DNA of 64,000 nucleotides from Gammaproteobacteria bacterium (GTDB lineage: Bacteria; Pseudomonadota; Gammaproteobacteria; Ga0077536). Below are positions 1 through 8,762 of this stretch, in pieces (within the stretch, counting starts at the first letter, position 1; each line of letters opens with the position of its first letter). The stretch lies in assembly GCA_024234975.1 (NCBI GenBank), contig JACKNH010000010.1, positions 1 to 64,000 of the forward strand. Direction: 5' to 3'. The notes under the pieces are model-generated. The model saw only the letters and a program-made list of their open reading frames with translations, was not told where the DNA came from and searched no databases. The position numbers were made by a program, and so were the translations under genes.

Positions 1-3000
1 CCCAGGCCTGCAAGGCGCTGCGCGAAGAGGGCTACCGCGTCATTCTGGTCAATTCCAATCCAGCCACGATCATGACCGACCCCGGCATGGCTGATGCCAC
101 GTACATCGAACCGATACGCTGGCAGACAGTGGCCAGGATCATCGAGGCGGAACGGCCCGACGCACTGCTGCCGACCATGGGCGGGCAGACCGCGCTCAAC
201 TGCGCACTGGATCTGGCGCATCACGGCGTGCTGGAAAAATTCGGCGTGGAGTTGATTGGCGCTTCGATTGACGCCATCGATACGGCTGAGGACCGCCAGA
301 AATTCCGCAACGCCATGGATGAGATCGGGCTGAAATCGGCACGCTCGATCATGGTGACCACCCTCGAGGAGGCGCAGGCGGCGCAGGCCGAACTCGGCTT
401 CCCGATAGTGCTGCGGCCGTCGTTCACGCTCGGCGGCACCGGCGGCGGCATTGCCTTCAACCGCGAACAGTTCCTGGAGATTTGCACCCGGGGTCTGGAT
501 GCCTCACCCACCAACCAGGTTCTGCTGGAGCAATCCATCCTCGGCTGGAAAGAGTACGAGATGGAGGTCATCCGTGACCGCAAAGACAATTGCATCATCA
601 TCTGCTCGATCGAGAACTTCGACCCGATGGGGATTCATACGGGCGATTCGATCACCGTTGCCCCGGCGTTGACGCTGACCGACAAGGAATACCAGATCAT
701 GCGTGACGCATCGATCGCGGTATTGCGCAAAATCGGCGTGGAAACCGGTGGGTCGAACGTGCAGTTCGCGGTGAATCCGGCGGACGGCGAGTTGATCGTC
801 ATTGAAATGAACCCGCGCGTGTCGCGCTCATCCGCGCTGGCGTCGAAGGCCACCGGCTTCCCGATTGCCAAGGTCGCCGCCAAACTGGCCATTGGTTACA
901 CACTGGACGAACTCGATAACGAGATCACCGGTGGCGCCACGCCGGCCTCGTTCGAGCCGACCATTGATTACGTGGTTACCAAGATTCCGCGTTTCGCATT
1001 CGAGAAATTCCCGCAGGCCGATGACCGGTTGACCACGCAGATGAAATCGGTGGGTGAGGTCATGGCCATCGGTCGTAACTTCCAGGAGTCGCTGCAGAAG
1101 GCGTTGCGCGGGCTGGAAACCGGCAAGGTCGGTCTGGATGAAACCGGCTTCGGCGATCAACCCGATGTCCTGCAGCGTGAACTGCGTTCGCCGGGCGCCG
1201 AGCGGATTTTCTATCTCGCAGATGCCATTCGGGCCGGCCTGTCACTGGAACAGCTGCACGAGATGACCCGCATCGATCCGTGGTTCCTCGCCCAGATCGC
1301 CGACATCATCGATGACGAGCGGGCGCTGAGTGGACTGAACCTCTCCGCACTCGATGCAACCCGCATGCGCGCACTCAAGCGCAAAGGTTTTTCGGATGCA
1401 CGCCTTGCGTTGCTGATTGGCGTCAGCGAAGCCGATGTCCGCCGTCGGCGGCACTCGCTGGGCATCCGTCCGGTCTACAAGCGGGTGGATTCATGCGCAG
1501 CCGAATTCATGGCGACTACGGCCTACATGTATTCGAGTTACGACGAGGAATGTGAATCCGCGCCCACTACGCGTGAGAAGATCATGGTGCTGGGTGGCGG
1601 GCCGAACCGCATCGGCCAGGGTATTGAATTCGACTATTGCTGTGTTCAGGCCGCATTTGCGATGCGTGACGCCGGCTATGAAACCATCATGGTCAACTGC
1701 AATCCGGAAACCGTCTCCACTGATTACGACACCTCCGATCGGCTCTATTTCGAACCGCTGACGTTTGAAGACGTCATGGAGATTGTCGACCTGGAGAAAC
1801 CGCGTGGCGTGATCGTGCAATACGGCGGGCAGACGCCGTTGAAGCTTGCGCGCGCGCTGGAAGCGGCGGGCGCACCGGTTATCGGCACCACGCCGGACGC
1901 CATCGACAGAGCAGAGGACCGCGAGCGGTTCCAGCATCTGATCGAAAAGCTTGGTTTGCGGCAACCTCCGAACCGTACGGTGAAGTCGGTGGATATGGCG
2001 GCGTCCGCGGCCAAGGAGATTGGCTATCCGCTGGTGGTGCGGCCCTCCTACGTGTTGGGCGGTCGGGCCATGGAAATCGTTTACAACGAAACGGATCTGA
2101 TGCGCTACATGCGGCAGGCCGTGGCCGTATCGAACGAATCCCCGGTCTTGCTCGATCGCTTTCTTGAACAGGCGATTGAAGTCGATATGGACGCAGTGTG
2201 CGACGGCAAGGACGTCTATATCGGTGGCGTGATGGAGCATATCGAACAGGCTGGCGTGCATTCGGGTGATTCCGCGTGCGCATTACCGCCGCACACGCTG
2301 TCCGACGCCATCCAGCACCGTCTGCGTGAGCAGGTGCGCGTGATGGCGCTGGAACTCGGTGTGGTGGGCTTGATGAACACCCAGTTTGCCATTCAGGGTG
2401 ATGAAATTTTCGTGCTCGAAGTGAATCCACGGGCTTCGCGTACTGTGCCGTTTGTATCCAAGGCCACGGGTGTGCAGCTGGCCTGGGTATCGGCGCTATG
2501 TATGGTCGGCAAGACCCTGGTCGAGCAGGGCGTTCAGGACAGGTCGCAACCGAAGTTCTTCTCGGTGAAGGAAGCGGTGATGCCGTTTGCCAAATTCCCG
2601 GGCGTCGATGTGCTGCTCGGGCCGGAAATGAAATCCACCGGTGAAGTGATGGGCATCGGCGATACCTTTGGCGAGGCGTTCGCCAAGGCTCAGCAAGGCG
2701 CTTCGATGACGCTGCCCGAAGGTGGCACGGCGTTCATCAGCGTCCGCGAGCGCGACAAGGCCGATGCCGTTGTGCTGTCACGGCGTCTGCACCAGCTTGG
2801 CTTCAATCTTATTGCCACACGCGGTACGGCCGACGCCCTGCTCGCCGGCGGTGTGCCCTGCGCCAAAGTCAACAAAGTGGCGGAAGGGCAGCCGCACATT
2901 GTTGATCACATCAAGAACGGCGAGGTCAGTTTGATCCTCAATACCACCGAGGGTGCGCAGGCGATTCTTGATTCCTATTCGATCCGGCGGACGGCGTTAC

Positions 3001-3110
3001 AGCACCGAATCGCCTATACCACCACGATGGCCGGTGCTACCGCCGCGATCATGGCGATTTCAGATATCAGGGACGAACGCGTTCGCAGCCTGCAGTCGTT
3101 ACACGTGTAA
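1..3110 (+). CDS. carB: Carbamoyl-phosphate synthase large subunit, 5' end cut by window
   Basis: Makes carbamoyl phosphate from ammonia (delivered by CarA), bicarbonate and two ATP, feeding pyrimidine and arginine synthesis. The frame is open from the first bases and lacks only roughly the first 38 residues compared with the usual ~1073-residue protein; about 1035 residues are present. Both homologous ATP-grasp halves are visible: the first around GQTALNCALDLAHHGV and LLEQSILGWKEYEMEV, the second beginning near base 1576 with MVLGGGPNRIGQGIEFDYC. A methylglyoxal-synthase-like regulatory domain (about bases 2715-3030, with LGFNLIATRGTA) closes the protein and is where UMP and ornithine bind in the family. 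carA presumably lies just upstream. greA follows 12 bases after the TAA. Nothing is odd in the visible part. Confidence 0.98.
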   Translation, partial: QACKALREEGYRVILVNSNPATIMTDPGMADATYIEPIRWQTVARIIEAERPDALLPTMGGQTALNCALDLAHHGVLEKFGVELIGASIDAIDTAEDRQKFRNAMDEIGLKSARSIMVTTLEEAQAAQAELGFPIVLRPSFTLGGTGGGIAFNREQFLEICTRGLDASPTNQVLLEQSILGWKEYEMEVIRDRKDNCIIICSIENFDPMGIHTGDSITVAPALTLTDKEYQIMRDASIAVLRKIGVETGGSNVQFAVNPADGELIVIEMNPRVSRSSALASKATGFPIAKVAAKLAIGYTLDELDNEITGGATPASFEPTIDYVVTKIPRFAFEKFPQADDRLTTQMKSVGEVMAIGRNFQESLQKALRGLETGKVGLDETGFGDQPDVLQRELRSPGAERIFYLADAIRAGLSLEQLHEMTRIDPWFLAQIADIIDDERALSGLNLSALDATRMRALKRKGFSDARLALLIGVSEADVRRRRHSLGIRPVYKRVDSCAAEFMATTAYMYSSYDEECESAPTTREKIMVLGGGPNRIGQGIEFDYCCVQAAFAMRDAGYETIMVNCNPETVSTDYDTSDRLYFEPLTFEDVMEIVDLEKPRGVIVQYGGQTPLKLARALEAAGAPVIGTTPDAIDRAEDRERFQHLIEKLGLRQPPNRTVKSVDMAASAAKEIGYPLVVRPSYVLGGRAMEIVYNETDLMRYMRQAVAVSNESPVLLDRFLEQAIEVDMDAVCDGKDVYIGGVMEHIEQAGVHSGDSACALPPHTLSDAIQHRLREQVRVMALELGVVGLMNTQFAIQGDEIFVLEVNPRASRTVPFVSKATGVQLAWVSALCMVGKTLVEQGVQDRSQPKFFSVKEAVMPFAKFPGVDVLLGPEMKSTGEVMGIGDTFGEAFAKAQQGASMTLPEGGTAFISVRERDKADAVVLSRRLHQLGFNLIATRGTADALLAGGVPCAKVNKVAEGQPHIVDHIKNGEVSLILNTTEGAQAILDSYSIRRTALQHRIAYTTTMAGATAAIMAISDIRDERVRSLQSLHV

Positions 3111-3122
3111 AGAGGGGAAGGC

Positions 3123-3599
3123 ATGAGCAAAACGCCCATGACAGTGGAAGGCGCGCAAGCGCTGCGGGATGAGTTGCATCGGTTGAAAACCGAGGACCGC
3201 CCGCGCATCACCAAGGCCATTGCCGAGGCCCGAGCTCATGGTGACCTGAAGGAAAACGCCGAATACCATGCAGCGCGTGAGCAACAGAGTTTTTCCGAGG
3301 GCCGCATCGCTGATATCGAATCGAAACTCGCCAACGCGGAAATCATTGATGTCGCGAAGGTGGATGCCGGAGGCAGAGTGATATTTGGAGCGACCTGCGA
3401 ATTGCTGAATGTCGAGACCGACGCCGAGGTGACCTACCGCATCGTGGGTGAAGACGAAGCCGACATCAAGGCCGGCAAGATATCCGTGAATTCGCCTATC
3501 GCGCGAGCTCTCATTGGCAAGAAGGAAGGCGATGCCATAGGTGTGCAAACCCCCGGCGGTCTCGTGGAATATGAACTCCTGGCGGTACGTTACAGCTGA
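3123..3599 (+). CDS. greA: Transcription elongation factor GreA
   Basis: Rescues backtracked RNA polymerase by stimulating transcript cleavage through the secondary channel. The 158-residue length matches the family. The N-terminal coiled coil carries the DLKENAEYHAA tip with the two acidic residues D41 and E44 that coordinate the catalytic magnesium; the C-terminal FKBP-like domain follows from about residue 80 (FGATCELLNVETDAEVTYRI). The ATG is preceded by a clear AGAGGGGAAG ribosome site. It sits directly behind carB, as in Pseudomonas and many relatives, so it is probably in the carAB-greA transcription unit. Confidence 0.97.
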   Translation: MSKTPMTVEGAQALRDELHRLKTEDRPRITKAIAEARAHGDLKENAEYHAAREQQSFSEGRIADIESKLANAEIIDVAKVDAGGRVIFGATCELLNVETDAEVTYRIVGEDEADIKAGKISVNSPIARALIGKKEGDAIGVQTPGGLVEYELLAVRYS

Positions 3600-3619
3600 C
3601 GTGCCCCGGCGTCGGCGAC

Positions 3620-3646
3620 TGCCCCGGCAACCGGTTTCCGGGGGCA
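3620..3646 (+). terminator. GC-rich hairpin after greA
   Basis: TGCCCCGG (3620-3627) can pair with CCGGGGGCA (3638-3646) with one bulged G, and the loop itself contains the palindrome AACCGGTT. There is no following T run, so it is at best an attenuating or Rho-assisted stop between greA and rlmE; it ends 10 bases before the rlmE GTG and could also affect rlmE translation. Confidence 0.35.
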
Positions 3647-3656
3647 TACGTCAGCC

Positions 3657-4268
3657 GTGAGCAGACGCTGGCTGCACGAGCACCACACCGACCGTTACGT
3701 CAAGGACGCCCGCGCCCAGGGCTACCGCTCGCGCGCCGCGTTCAAACTGAAGGAACTCGTCGACAAGGATCAGTTGCTGAAACCAGGGATGCGCGTCGTC
3801 GATCTGGGCGCTGCGCCGGGCGGCTGGTCCCAGGTCGCTGCGGAACTCGTCGGTCCTACAGGGCAGGTCATCGCGACCGATATTCTTCCCATGGATCCGA
3901 TCGCCGGCGTCCATTTTGTCCAGGGCGATTTCACTGAACCGGGGGTATTCGACCAGATCCTGGCACTGGTAGGGCCGGCAGGCACTGACGTTGTAATCTC
4001 TGATATGGCCCCCAATATAAGTGGTGTACGCGCGGCCGATCAGGCGCGCAGTCTGGGGCTGGCTGAACTGGCGGCCGAGTTTGCGTTCGAAGTACTGAAA
4101 CCGGGCGGCAGCCTGCTGTTCAAGATATTCCAGGGCGGTGATCTCGGGGATATGCGACAAACGTTGCAGCAGGCATTTACCAAGGTCAGCCACCGTAAAC
4201 CGGCGGCTTCGAGATCCAGATCCAGCGAATTTTATGTGCTGGCAAAAGGGTTTAAGGGTCGAAACTGA
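3657..4268 (+). CDS. rlmE: 23S rRNA 2'-O-ribose methyltransferase RlmE (FtsJ/RrmJ)
   Basis: Methylates the 2'-OH of U2552 in the A loop of 23S rRNA, a late step in 50S assembly, using SAM. The 203-residue protein starts at GTG and has the SAM-binding segment VVDLGAAPGGWSQVA (residues 47-61). The catalytic tetrad known for the family (K-D-K-E) is present at K30, D116, K156 and E191, with exactly the same internal spacing as the E. coli enzyme. The neighbour ftsH downstream is the classic rlmE-ftsH arrangement. yhbY, often found upstream, is absent here. Confidence 0.97.
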   Translation: MSRRWLHEHHTDRYVKDARAQGYRSRAAFKLKELVDKDQLLKPGMRVVDLGAAPGGWSQVAAELVGPTGQVIATDILPMDPIAGVHFVQGDFTEPGVFDQILALVGPAGTDVVISDMAPNISGVRAADQARSLGLAELAAEFAFEVLKPGGSLLFKIFQGGDLGDMRQTLQQAFTKVSHRKPAASRSRSSEFYVLAKGFKGRN

Positions 4269-4410
4269 CTATTACGCTGCGCCGAAGCACTGAGGTGTGG
4301 TAGCTTCGAAACGGTTTCGCAGTGAGTGCGATTTACAAAGTGGGTGGTTTTCAGCCCGGGCCTCCACTATTTTATCCAAGATAATTGTTACTTAAGAGCG
4401 ACATACGACT

Positions 4411-6348
4411 TTGAATGACATGGCGAGAAATCTGATCCTCTGGGTGGTCATTGCACTGGTGTTGATGCTGGTGTTTCAGCGTCTGACGCCGCCCACGGCC
4501 AACCCGACTGCGGTCGAATACTCCAAGTTCATCGATCTGGTGAAGGAAGGGCGCGTCGTCAAGGCGACCTTCGAAAACAACACGATCGAAGCCACGCTCA
4601 ATGATGCCAACAGCACCAGTGTCAACACGGTAAGTCCGGAAACGGACAATACCTCGTTGATCGGCACGCTGTTGGACAACAACGTTCGCATCGAAGCCAA
4701 GCAGCCGCCGCGGCAGGGCTTGTTGATGCAGATTTTCATTTCCTGGTTCCCGTTCGTGTTGTTGATTGGCGTCTGGATTTACCTCATGCGGCAGATGCAG
4801 GGCGGAGGCAGCGGCCGCGGTGCGTTGTCGTTTGGCAAGAGCCGTGCTCGACTGTTGGGTGAAGACCAGGTGCGTGTCACCTTTGCCGATGTGGCGGGTG
4901 TCGATGAAGCCAAGGAAGAGGTCAAGGAACTGGTGGATTTCCTGCGCGACCCGAGCAAGTTTCAGAAGCTGGGTGGCAAAATTCCGCGTGGCGTGTTGAT
5001 GGTGGGGTCGCCTGGTACGGGCAAGACGCTGCTTGCCAAGGCCATTGCCGGCGAGGCCAAGGTCCCGTTCTTTACTATTTCAGGTTCTGATTTCGTCGAA
5101 ATGTTCGTCGGCGTGGGCGCCTCGCGCGTCCGCGATATGTTCGATCAGGCCAAGAAGCATGCACCCTGCATCATTTTCATCGATGAAATTGACGCCGTCG
5201 GTCGGCATCGTGGCGCGGGCCTGGGTGGTGGCCATGACGAACGTGAGCAGACCCTAAACCAGTTGCTGGTTGAAATGGATGGGTTCGAAGGTAACGAAGG
5301 CATCATTGTCATTGCTGCGACCAACCGTCCCGACGTGCTTGATCCAGCGCTGCTGCGGCCCGGCCGTTTTGATCGCCAGGTCGTGGTCCCGCTGCCGGAT
5401 ATCCGCGGCCGCGAACAGATTCTGAAAGTGCATATGCGCAAGGTGCCTATTGCCGATAACGTCCGACCGGCGATTCTGGCGCGGGGCACCCCGGGATTCT
5501 CCGGCGCCGATCTTGCCAACCTCGTCAACGAAGCCGCGCTGTTTGCCGCCCGCGGCAACAAGCGCCTTGTCGATCAGGATGACTTCGAGCGCGCGAAGGA
5601 CAAGATCATGATGGGCGCCGAGCGGCGATCCATGGTGATGAGCGATGACGAAAAGAAGCTGACGGCGTACCACGAAGCCGGGCATGCCATCGTGGGCAGA
5701 TTGGTGCCGTCGCATGATCCCGTTTACAAGGTCACGATTATTCCGCGTGGCCGCGCCTTGGGCGTGACGATGTTCCTGCCCGAAGAGGATCGCTACAGTT
5801 ATTCCAAGGAGCGGTTGGAGAGCCAGATCAGCAGCTTGTTCGGCGGTCGTATCGCCGAGGAACTGATATTCGGACCGGAAGCCGTGACGACGGGTGCTTC
5901 GAACGATATTGAACGTGTGACCGACCTGGCCCGCAAAATGGTCACCAAGTGGGGCTTGTCAGAACGTCTGGGGCCGATGACCTACAGCGAGGACGAGGGC
6001 GAAGTGTTCCTCGGCCATCAGGTCACCCAGCACAAGCTGGTTTCGGATGAAACCGCCCATGCCATCGACGAGGAAATCCGCAATATCGTCGATCGGAATT
6101 ACAACCGCTCGCGGACGATTTTGACCGACAACCTTGAAAAGTTGCACGCGATGGCGCATGCCTTGATCAAGTACGAAACGATCAACAGCGGGCAGATCGA
6201 CGACATCATGGCGGGACGCGACGTCCGCCCGCCGGAAGACTGGCTCGATGACGACCGTGGCGGATCTTCGCGGGGGTCGAAATCGAGTTCAGATACCGAC
6301 GATTCCAAAGTCGACGGGCAGATCGGTGGGCCTGCCCAGCAGCACTGA
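4411..6348 (+). CDS. ftsH: Membrane-bound ATP-dependent zinc metalloprotease FtsH
   Basis: Inner-membrane AAA+ protease that removes misassembled membrane proteins and short-lived regulators such as LpxC and sigma-32 in relatives. 645 residues: TM segment at about 7-24, periplasmic domain to about 105, second TM 107-127, AAA module with Walker A GSPGTGKT (199-206), Walker B CIIFIDEIDA, SRH ATNRPDVLDPALLRPGRFDR, and the zinc site HEAGH at 421-425. The C-terminal tail is Ser/Asp-rich. Start is uncertain: TTG at 4411 (best spacing from AAGAG) or ATG at 4420, which gives the common MARNLILW N-terminus. The Walker A has Ser where most FtsH proteins have Pro. folP, which normally follows ftsH, is missing; glmM comes next. 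Confidence 0.97.
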   Translation: MNDMARNLILWVVIALVLMLVFQRLTPPTANPTAVEYSKFIDLVKEGRVVKATFENNTIEATLNDANSTSVNTVSPETDNTSLIGTLLDNNVRIEAKQPPRQGLLMQIFISWFPFVLLIGVWIYLMRQMQGGGSGRGALSFGKSRARLLGEDQVRVTFADVAGVDEAKEEVKELVDFLRDPSKFQKLGGKIPRGVLMVGSPGTGKTLLAKAIAGEAKVPFFTISGSDFVEMFVGVGASRVRDMFDQAKKHAPCIIFIDEIDAVGRHRGAGLGGGHDEREQTLNQLLVEMDGFEGNEGIIVIAATNRPDVLDPALLRPGRFDRQVVVPLPDIRGREQILKVHMRKVPIADNVRPAILARGTPGFSGADLANLVNEAALFAARGNKRLVDQDDFERAKDKIMMGAERRSMVMSDDEKKLTAYHEAGHAIVGRLVPSHDPVYKVTIIPRGRALGVTMFLPEEDRYSYSKERLESQISSLFGGRIAEELIFGPEAVTTGASNDIERVTDLARKMVTKWGLSERLGPMTYSEDEGEVFLGHQVTQHKLVSDETAHAIDEEIRNIVDRNYNRSRTILTDNLEKLHAMAHALIKYETINSGQIDDIMAGRDVRPPEDWLDDDRGGSSRGSKSSSDTDDSKVDGQIGGPAQQH

Positions 6349-6436
6349 TTCCTAGCGTCACACCGGGCGCGCCGGCATTGCCTGCCGTTTGCGCTCAAGA
6401 CCCCGTGACCGTAGTCCGATACAAATCAGCAATGAC

Positions 6437-6465
6437 ACGGCCCGCTTTGCGGGCCGCTTTCGCTT
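6437..6465 (+). terminator. Hairpin terminator between ftsH and glmM
   Basis: Perfect 7-bp stem GGCCCGC (6439-6445) / GCGGGCC (6449-6455) closed by a TTT loop and followed by GCTTTCGCTT. A reasonable Rho-independent or partial terminator downstream of ftsH, just ahead of the glmM ribosome site. Confidence 0.6.
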
Positions 6466-6484
6466 CCGCCTGTTAGGAGCACGC

Positions 6485-7849
6485 ATGGCCAACGAACGTA
6501 AATATTTCGGTACCGACGGTGTGCGTGGCACCGTGGGCGAGCCGCCAATCACACCTGATTTCGTCATGAAACTCGGCTGGGCCGCTGGCCGGGTACTTGG
6601 GCGCCAGTCCGGCGCGCGCAAGATGGTTTTGATCGGCAAGGACACCAGAGTGTCCGGCTACATGTTCGAATCGGCGCTCGAAGCGGGTTTGTCCGCTGCC
6701 GGCATCGACAGTCACATGCTCGGGCCGATGCCGACCCCCGGGATTGCCTACCTGACCCGTACCTTTCGCGCCCAGGCCGGCATCGTGATCAGTGCTTCAC
6801 ACAATCCCTACGATGATAACGGCATCAAGTTTTTCGCATCTGACGGGATGAAACTGCCGGATTCCATCGAGCTGGAAATCGAGCAGGAACTCGAGCAACC
6901 GATGCAGACCGTGTTGTCCAAGCAGCTCGGCAAGGCGCACCGGGTGAACGATGCCGCCGGCCGCTACATCGAGTATTGCAAGAGCACCTTCGGCAACGGC
7001 AAGACGCTCAAGGGTATGCGCATCGTGCTCGACTGCGCGCATGGCGCCACCTATCACGTCGCGCCGGCCGTGTTCAGTGAGCTGGGCGCCGAGGTACACG
7101 TGCTGGGCGCATCACCCAACGGTTTCAATATCAACGACAACTGCGGCGCCACCGCACCGGATGCCTTGCGTGAGAAGGTACTGGCGGTCAATGCGGATGT
7201 CGGCATCGCCCTGGATGGCGATGGCGACCGCTTGATCATGGTCGACAGCCTGGGCGGCGTCGTGGATGGCGATGAGTTGCTTTACATCATCGCCCGCTAT
7301 CAGCGACAACAGGGCCGACTGAGCGGATCAGTCGTCGGCACTCAGATGAGTAATCTCGGCCTTGAGCACGCCATCAAACGGCTCGGGCTTGGATTCGAAC
7401 GGACCAAGGTCGGTGACCGCTATATTCTGGAATGTCTGAACGAGAACGGCTGGGTGCTGGGCGGCGAAACGTCCGGGCATCTGCTCTGTCTGGATATGAC
7501 GACCACCGGTGACGGCATCATCTCCGCGCTACAGGTGTTGTGCGCCATGTTGCCGGACGGTGCGACACTGCATGACTTGAAGTCAGGCATGTCGAAATAC
7601 CCGCAGCGGCTGATCAACGTCCGGTTGGCGGAACGTTGCGACGTGTTCCAGATTCCGTCAGTCTGCGATGCGGTGGCTGCCGTCGAAAATGAACTGGGTA
7701 ACAGTGGCCGGGTACTGCTGCGGCCGTCAGGTACCGAGCCGGTGATCCGCGTGATGGTGGAAGGCGAGGATTCGACGCAGGTGGACAAGCTGGCGCAGCA
7801 ACTGGCGGATGCCGTCAGCGACGCCGTCGGCGCCGCTGTTCCAGCCTGA
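6485..7849 (+). CDS. glmM: Phosphoglucosamine mutase
   Basis: Converts glucosamine-6-phosphate to glucosamine-1-phosphate for UDP-GlcNAc, the precursor of peptidoglycan and LPS. 454 residues from ATG 6485, chosen because TTAGGAGC precedes it and the product begins MANERKYFGTDGVRGT; a longer open frame upstream reads through the hairpin and is not homologous. The active-site phosphoserine loop is VISASHNPYDD (Ser105), the metal loop is DGDGDR, and the phosphate-binding RPSGTEP motif lies near the C-terminus. In many gammaproteobacteria folP precedes it and tpiA-secG follow; here it is followed by a convergent terminator and dapD. Confidence 0.97.
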   Translation: MANERKYFGTDGVRGTVGEPPITPDFVMKLGWAAGRVLGRQSGARKMVLIGKDTRVSGYMFESALEAGLSAAGIDSHMLGPMPTPGIAYLTRTFRAQAGIVISASHNPYDDNGIKFFASDGMKLPDSIELEIEQELEQPMQTVLSKQLGKAHRVNDAAGRYIEYCKSTFGNGKTLKGMRIVLDCAHGATYHVAPAVFSELGAEVHVLGASPNGFNINDNCGATAPDALREKVLAVNADVGIALDGDGDRLIMVDSLGGVVDGDELLYIIARYQRQQGRLSGSVVGTQMSNLGLEHAIKRLGLGFERTKVGDRYILECLNENGWVLGGETSGHLLCLDMTTTGDGIISALQVLCAMLPDGATLHDLKSGMSKYPQRLINVRLAERCDVFQIPSVCDAVAAVENELGNSGRVLLRPSGTEPVIRVMVEGEDSTQVDKLAQQLADAVSDAVGAAVPA

Positions 7850-7857
7850 GAACGTTG

Positions 7858-7888
7858 CTGCGCAATCCGCTACCCGCGGATTGCGCAG
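7858..7888. terminator. Bidirectional terminator between convergent glmM and dapD
   Basis: Perfect 13-bp stem: CTGCGCAATCCGC (7858-7870), loop TACCC, GCGGATTGCGCAG (7876-7888). It lies 9 bases after the glmM stop and 18 bases from the dapD stop, so it can end transcription from both sides. Confidence 0.75.
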
Positions 7889-7906
7889 CGTTTCCATCAC
7901 ATCTGA

Positions 7907-8728
7907 TCAAGCCAGCCGCAGCAGTTCGTTGATGCCGACTTTTGCGCGGGTCTTCGCATCAACCTGCTTGACGATGATCGCGGCATACAGACTGTAGCTA
8001 CCATCGGCGGCCGGCAGACTGCCCGGCACGACAACAGCGCCCGCAGGCACTTCACCGTAACTGACCTCACCGGTTTCACGATTGTAGATGCGTGTGCTGG
8101 AGCCAATGTAGACGCCCATCGACAGCACTGCGCCCTCTCGTACGATCACACCTTCGACGACTTCGGACCGCGCGCCGATGAAGCAGTTGTCCTCGATGAT
8201 GGTCGGCGAGGCCTGAATCGGCTCCAGTACGCCGCCGATCCCCACGCCGCCGGATAGATGCACGTTCTTGCCGATCTGGGCGCAGGAGCCCACCGTTGCC
8301 CAGGTGTCGACCATTGTCCCGCTGTCGACGTAGGCGCCGATGTTCACATAGGACGGCATCATCACCACACCGCTTGCCACATAACTGCCGTAGCGTGCGA
8401 CAGCAGGTGGCACGACGCGGACGCCCGCGGCCGCCATCGATGCCGCATCGGCATTGGCGAATTTCAGCGGCACCTTGTCATAGAAGTTGGTGAAGCCGGC
8501 GGGTATCACAGCATTGTCGTGCAAGCGGAACGACAGCAGCACGGCCTTCTTTGCCCATTCATTCACCACCCATTTGCCGGCTTGCGGTTCGGCCACGCGC
8601 AATTCCCCGGCATCGAGCATCGCCAGGCACTTGGCGACCGCCTGCCGCACGTCATCCGGCGCGGAGGTCGGAGAGAGGGTGGCGCGTTGCTCGAAAGCCT
8701 GTTCGATGATGTTCGCGATATCCTGCAT
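7907..8728 (-). CDS. dapD: Tetrahydrodipicolinate N-succinyltransferase
   Basis: Succinylates tetrahydrodipicolinate with succinyl-CoA, the first committed step of the succinylase route to meso-diaminopimelate and lysine. The 273-residue length matches the family (274 in E. coli). The left-handed beta-helix hexapeptide core is visible from SYVNIGAYVDSGTMVD through GVGIGGVLEPIQASPTIIED to GVIVREGAVLSMGVYIG. The ATG is preceded by a GAAGGAAA ribosome site. It is transcribed after dapC, 34 bases downstream, which makes a two-gene dap operon supplying consecutive steps. Confidence 0.97.
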   Translation of the reverse strand: MQDIANIIEQAFEQRATLSPTSAPDDVRQAVAKCLAMLDAGELRVAEPQAGKWVVNEWAKKAVLLSFRLHDNAVIPAGFTNFYDKVPLKFANADAASMAAAGVRVVPPAVARYGSYVASGVVMMPSYVNIGAYVDSGTMVDTWATVGSCAQIGKNVHLSGGVGIGGVLEPIQASPTIIEDNCFIGARSEVVEGVIVREGAVLSMGVYIGSSTRIYNRETGEVSYGEVPAGAVVVPGSLPAADGSYSLYAAIIVKQVDAKTRAKVGINELLRLA

Positions 8729-8762
8729 TGGTATTTCCTTCGGCTCTTTCTCTGCTTTGAAA

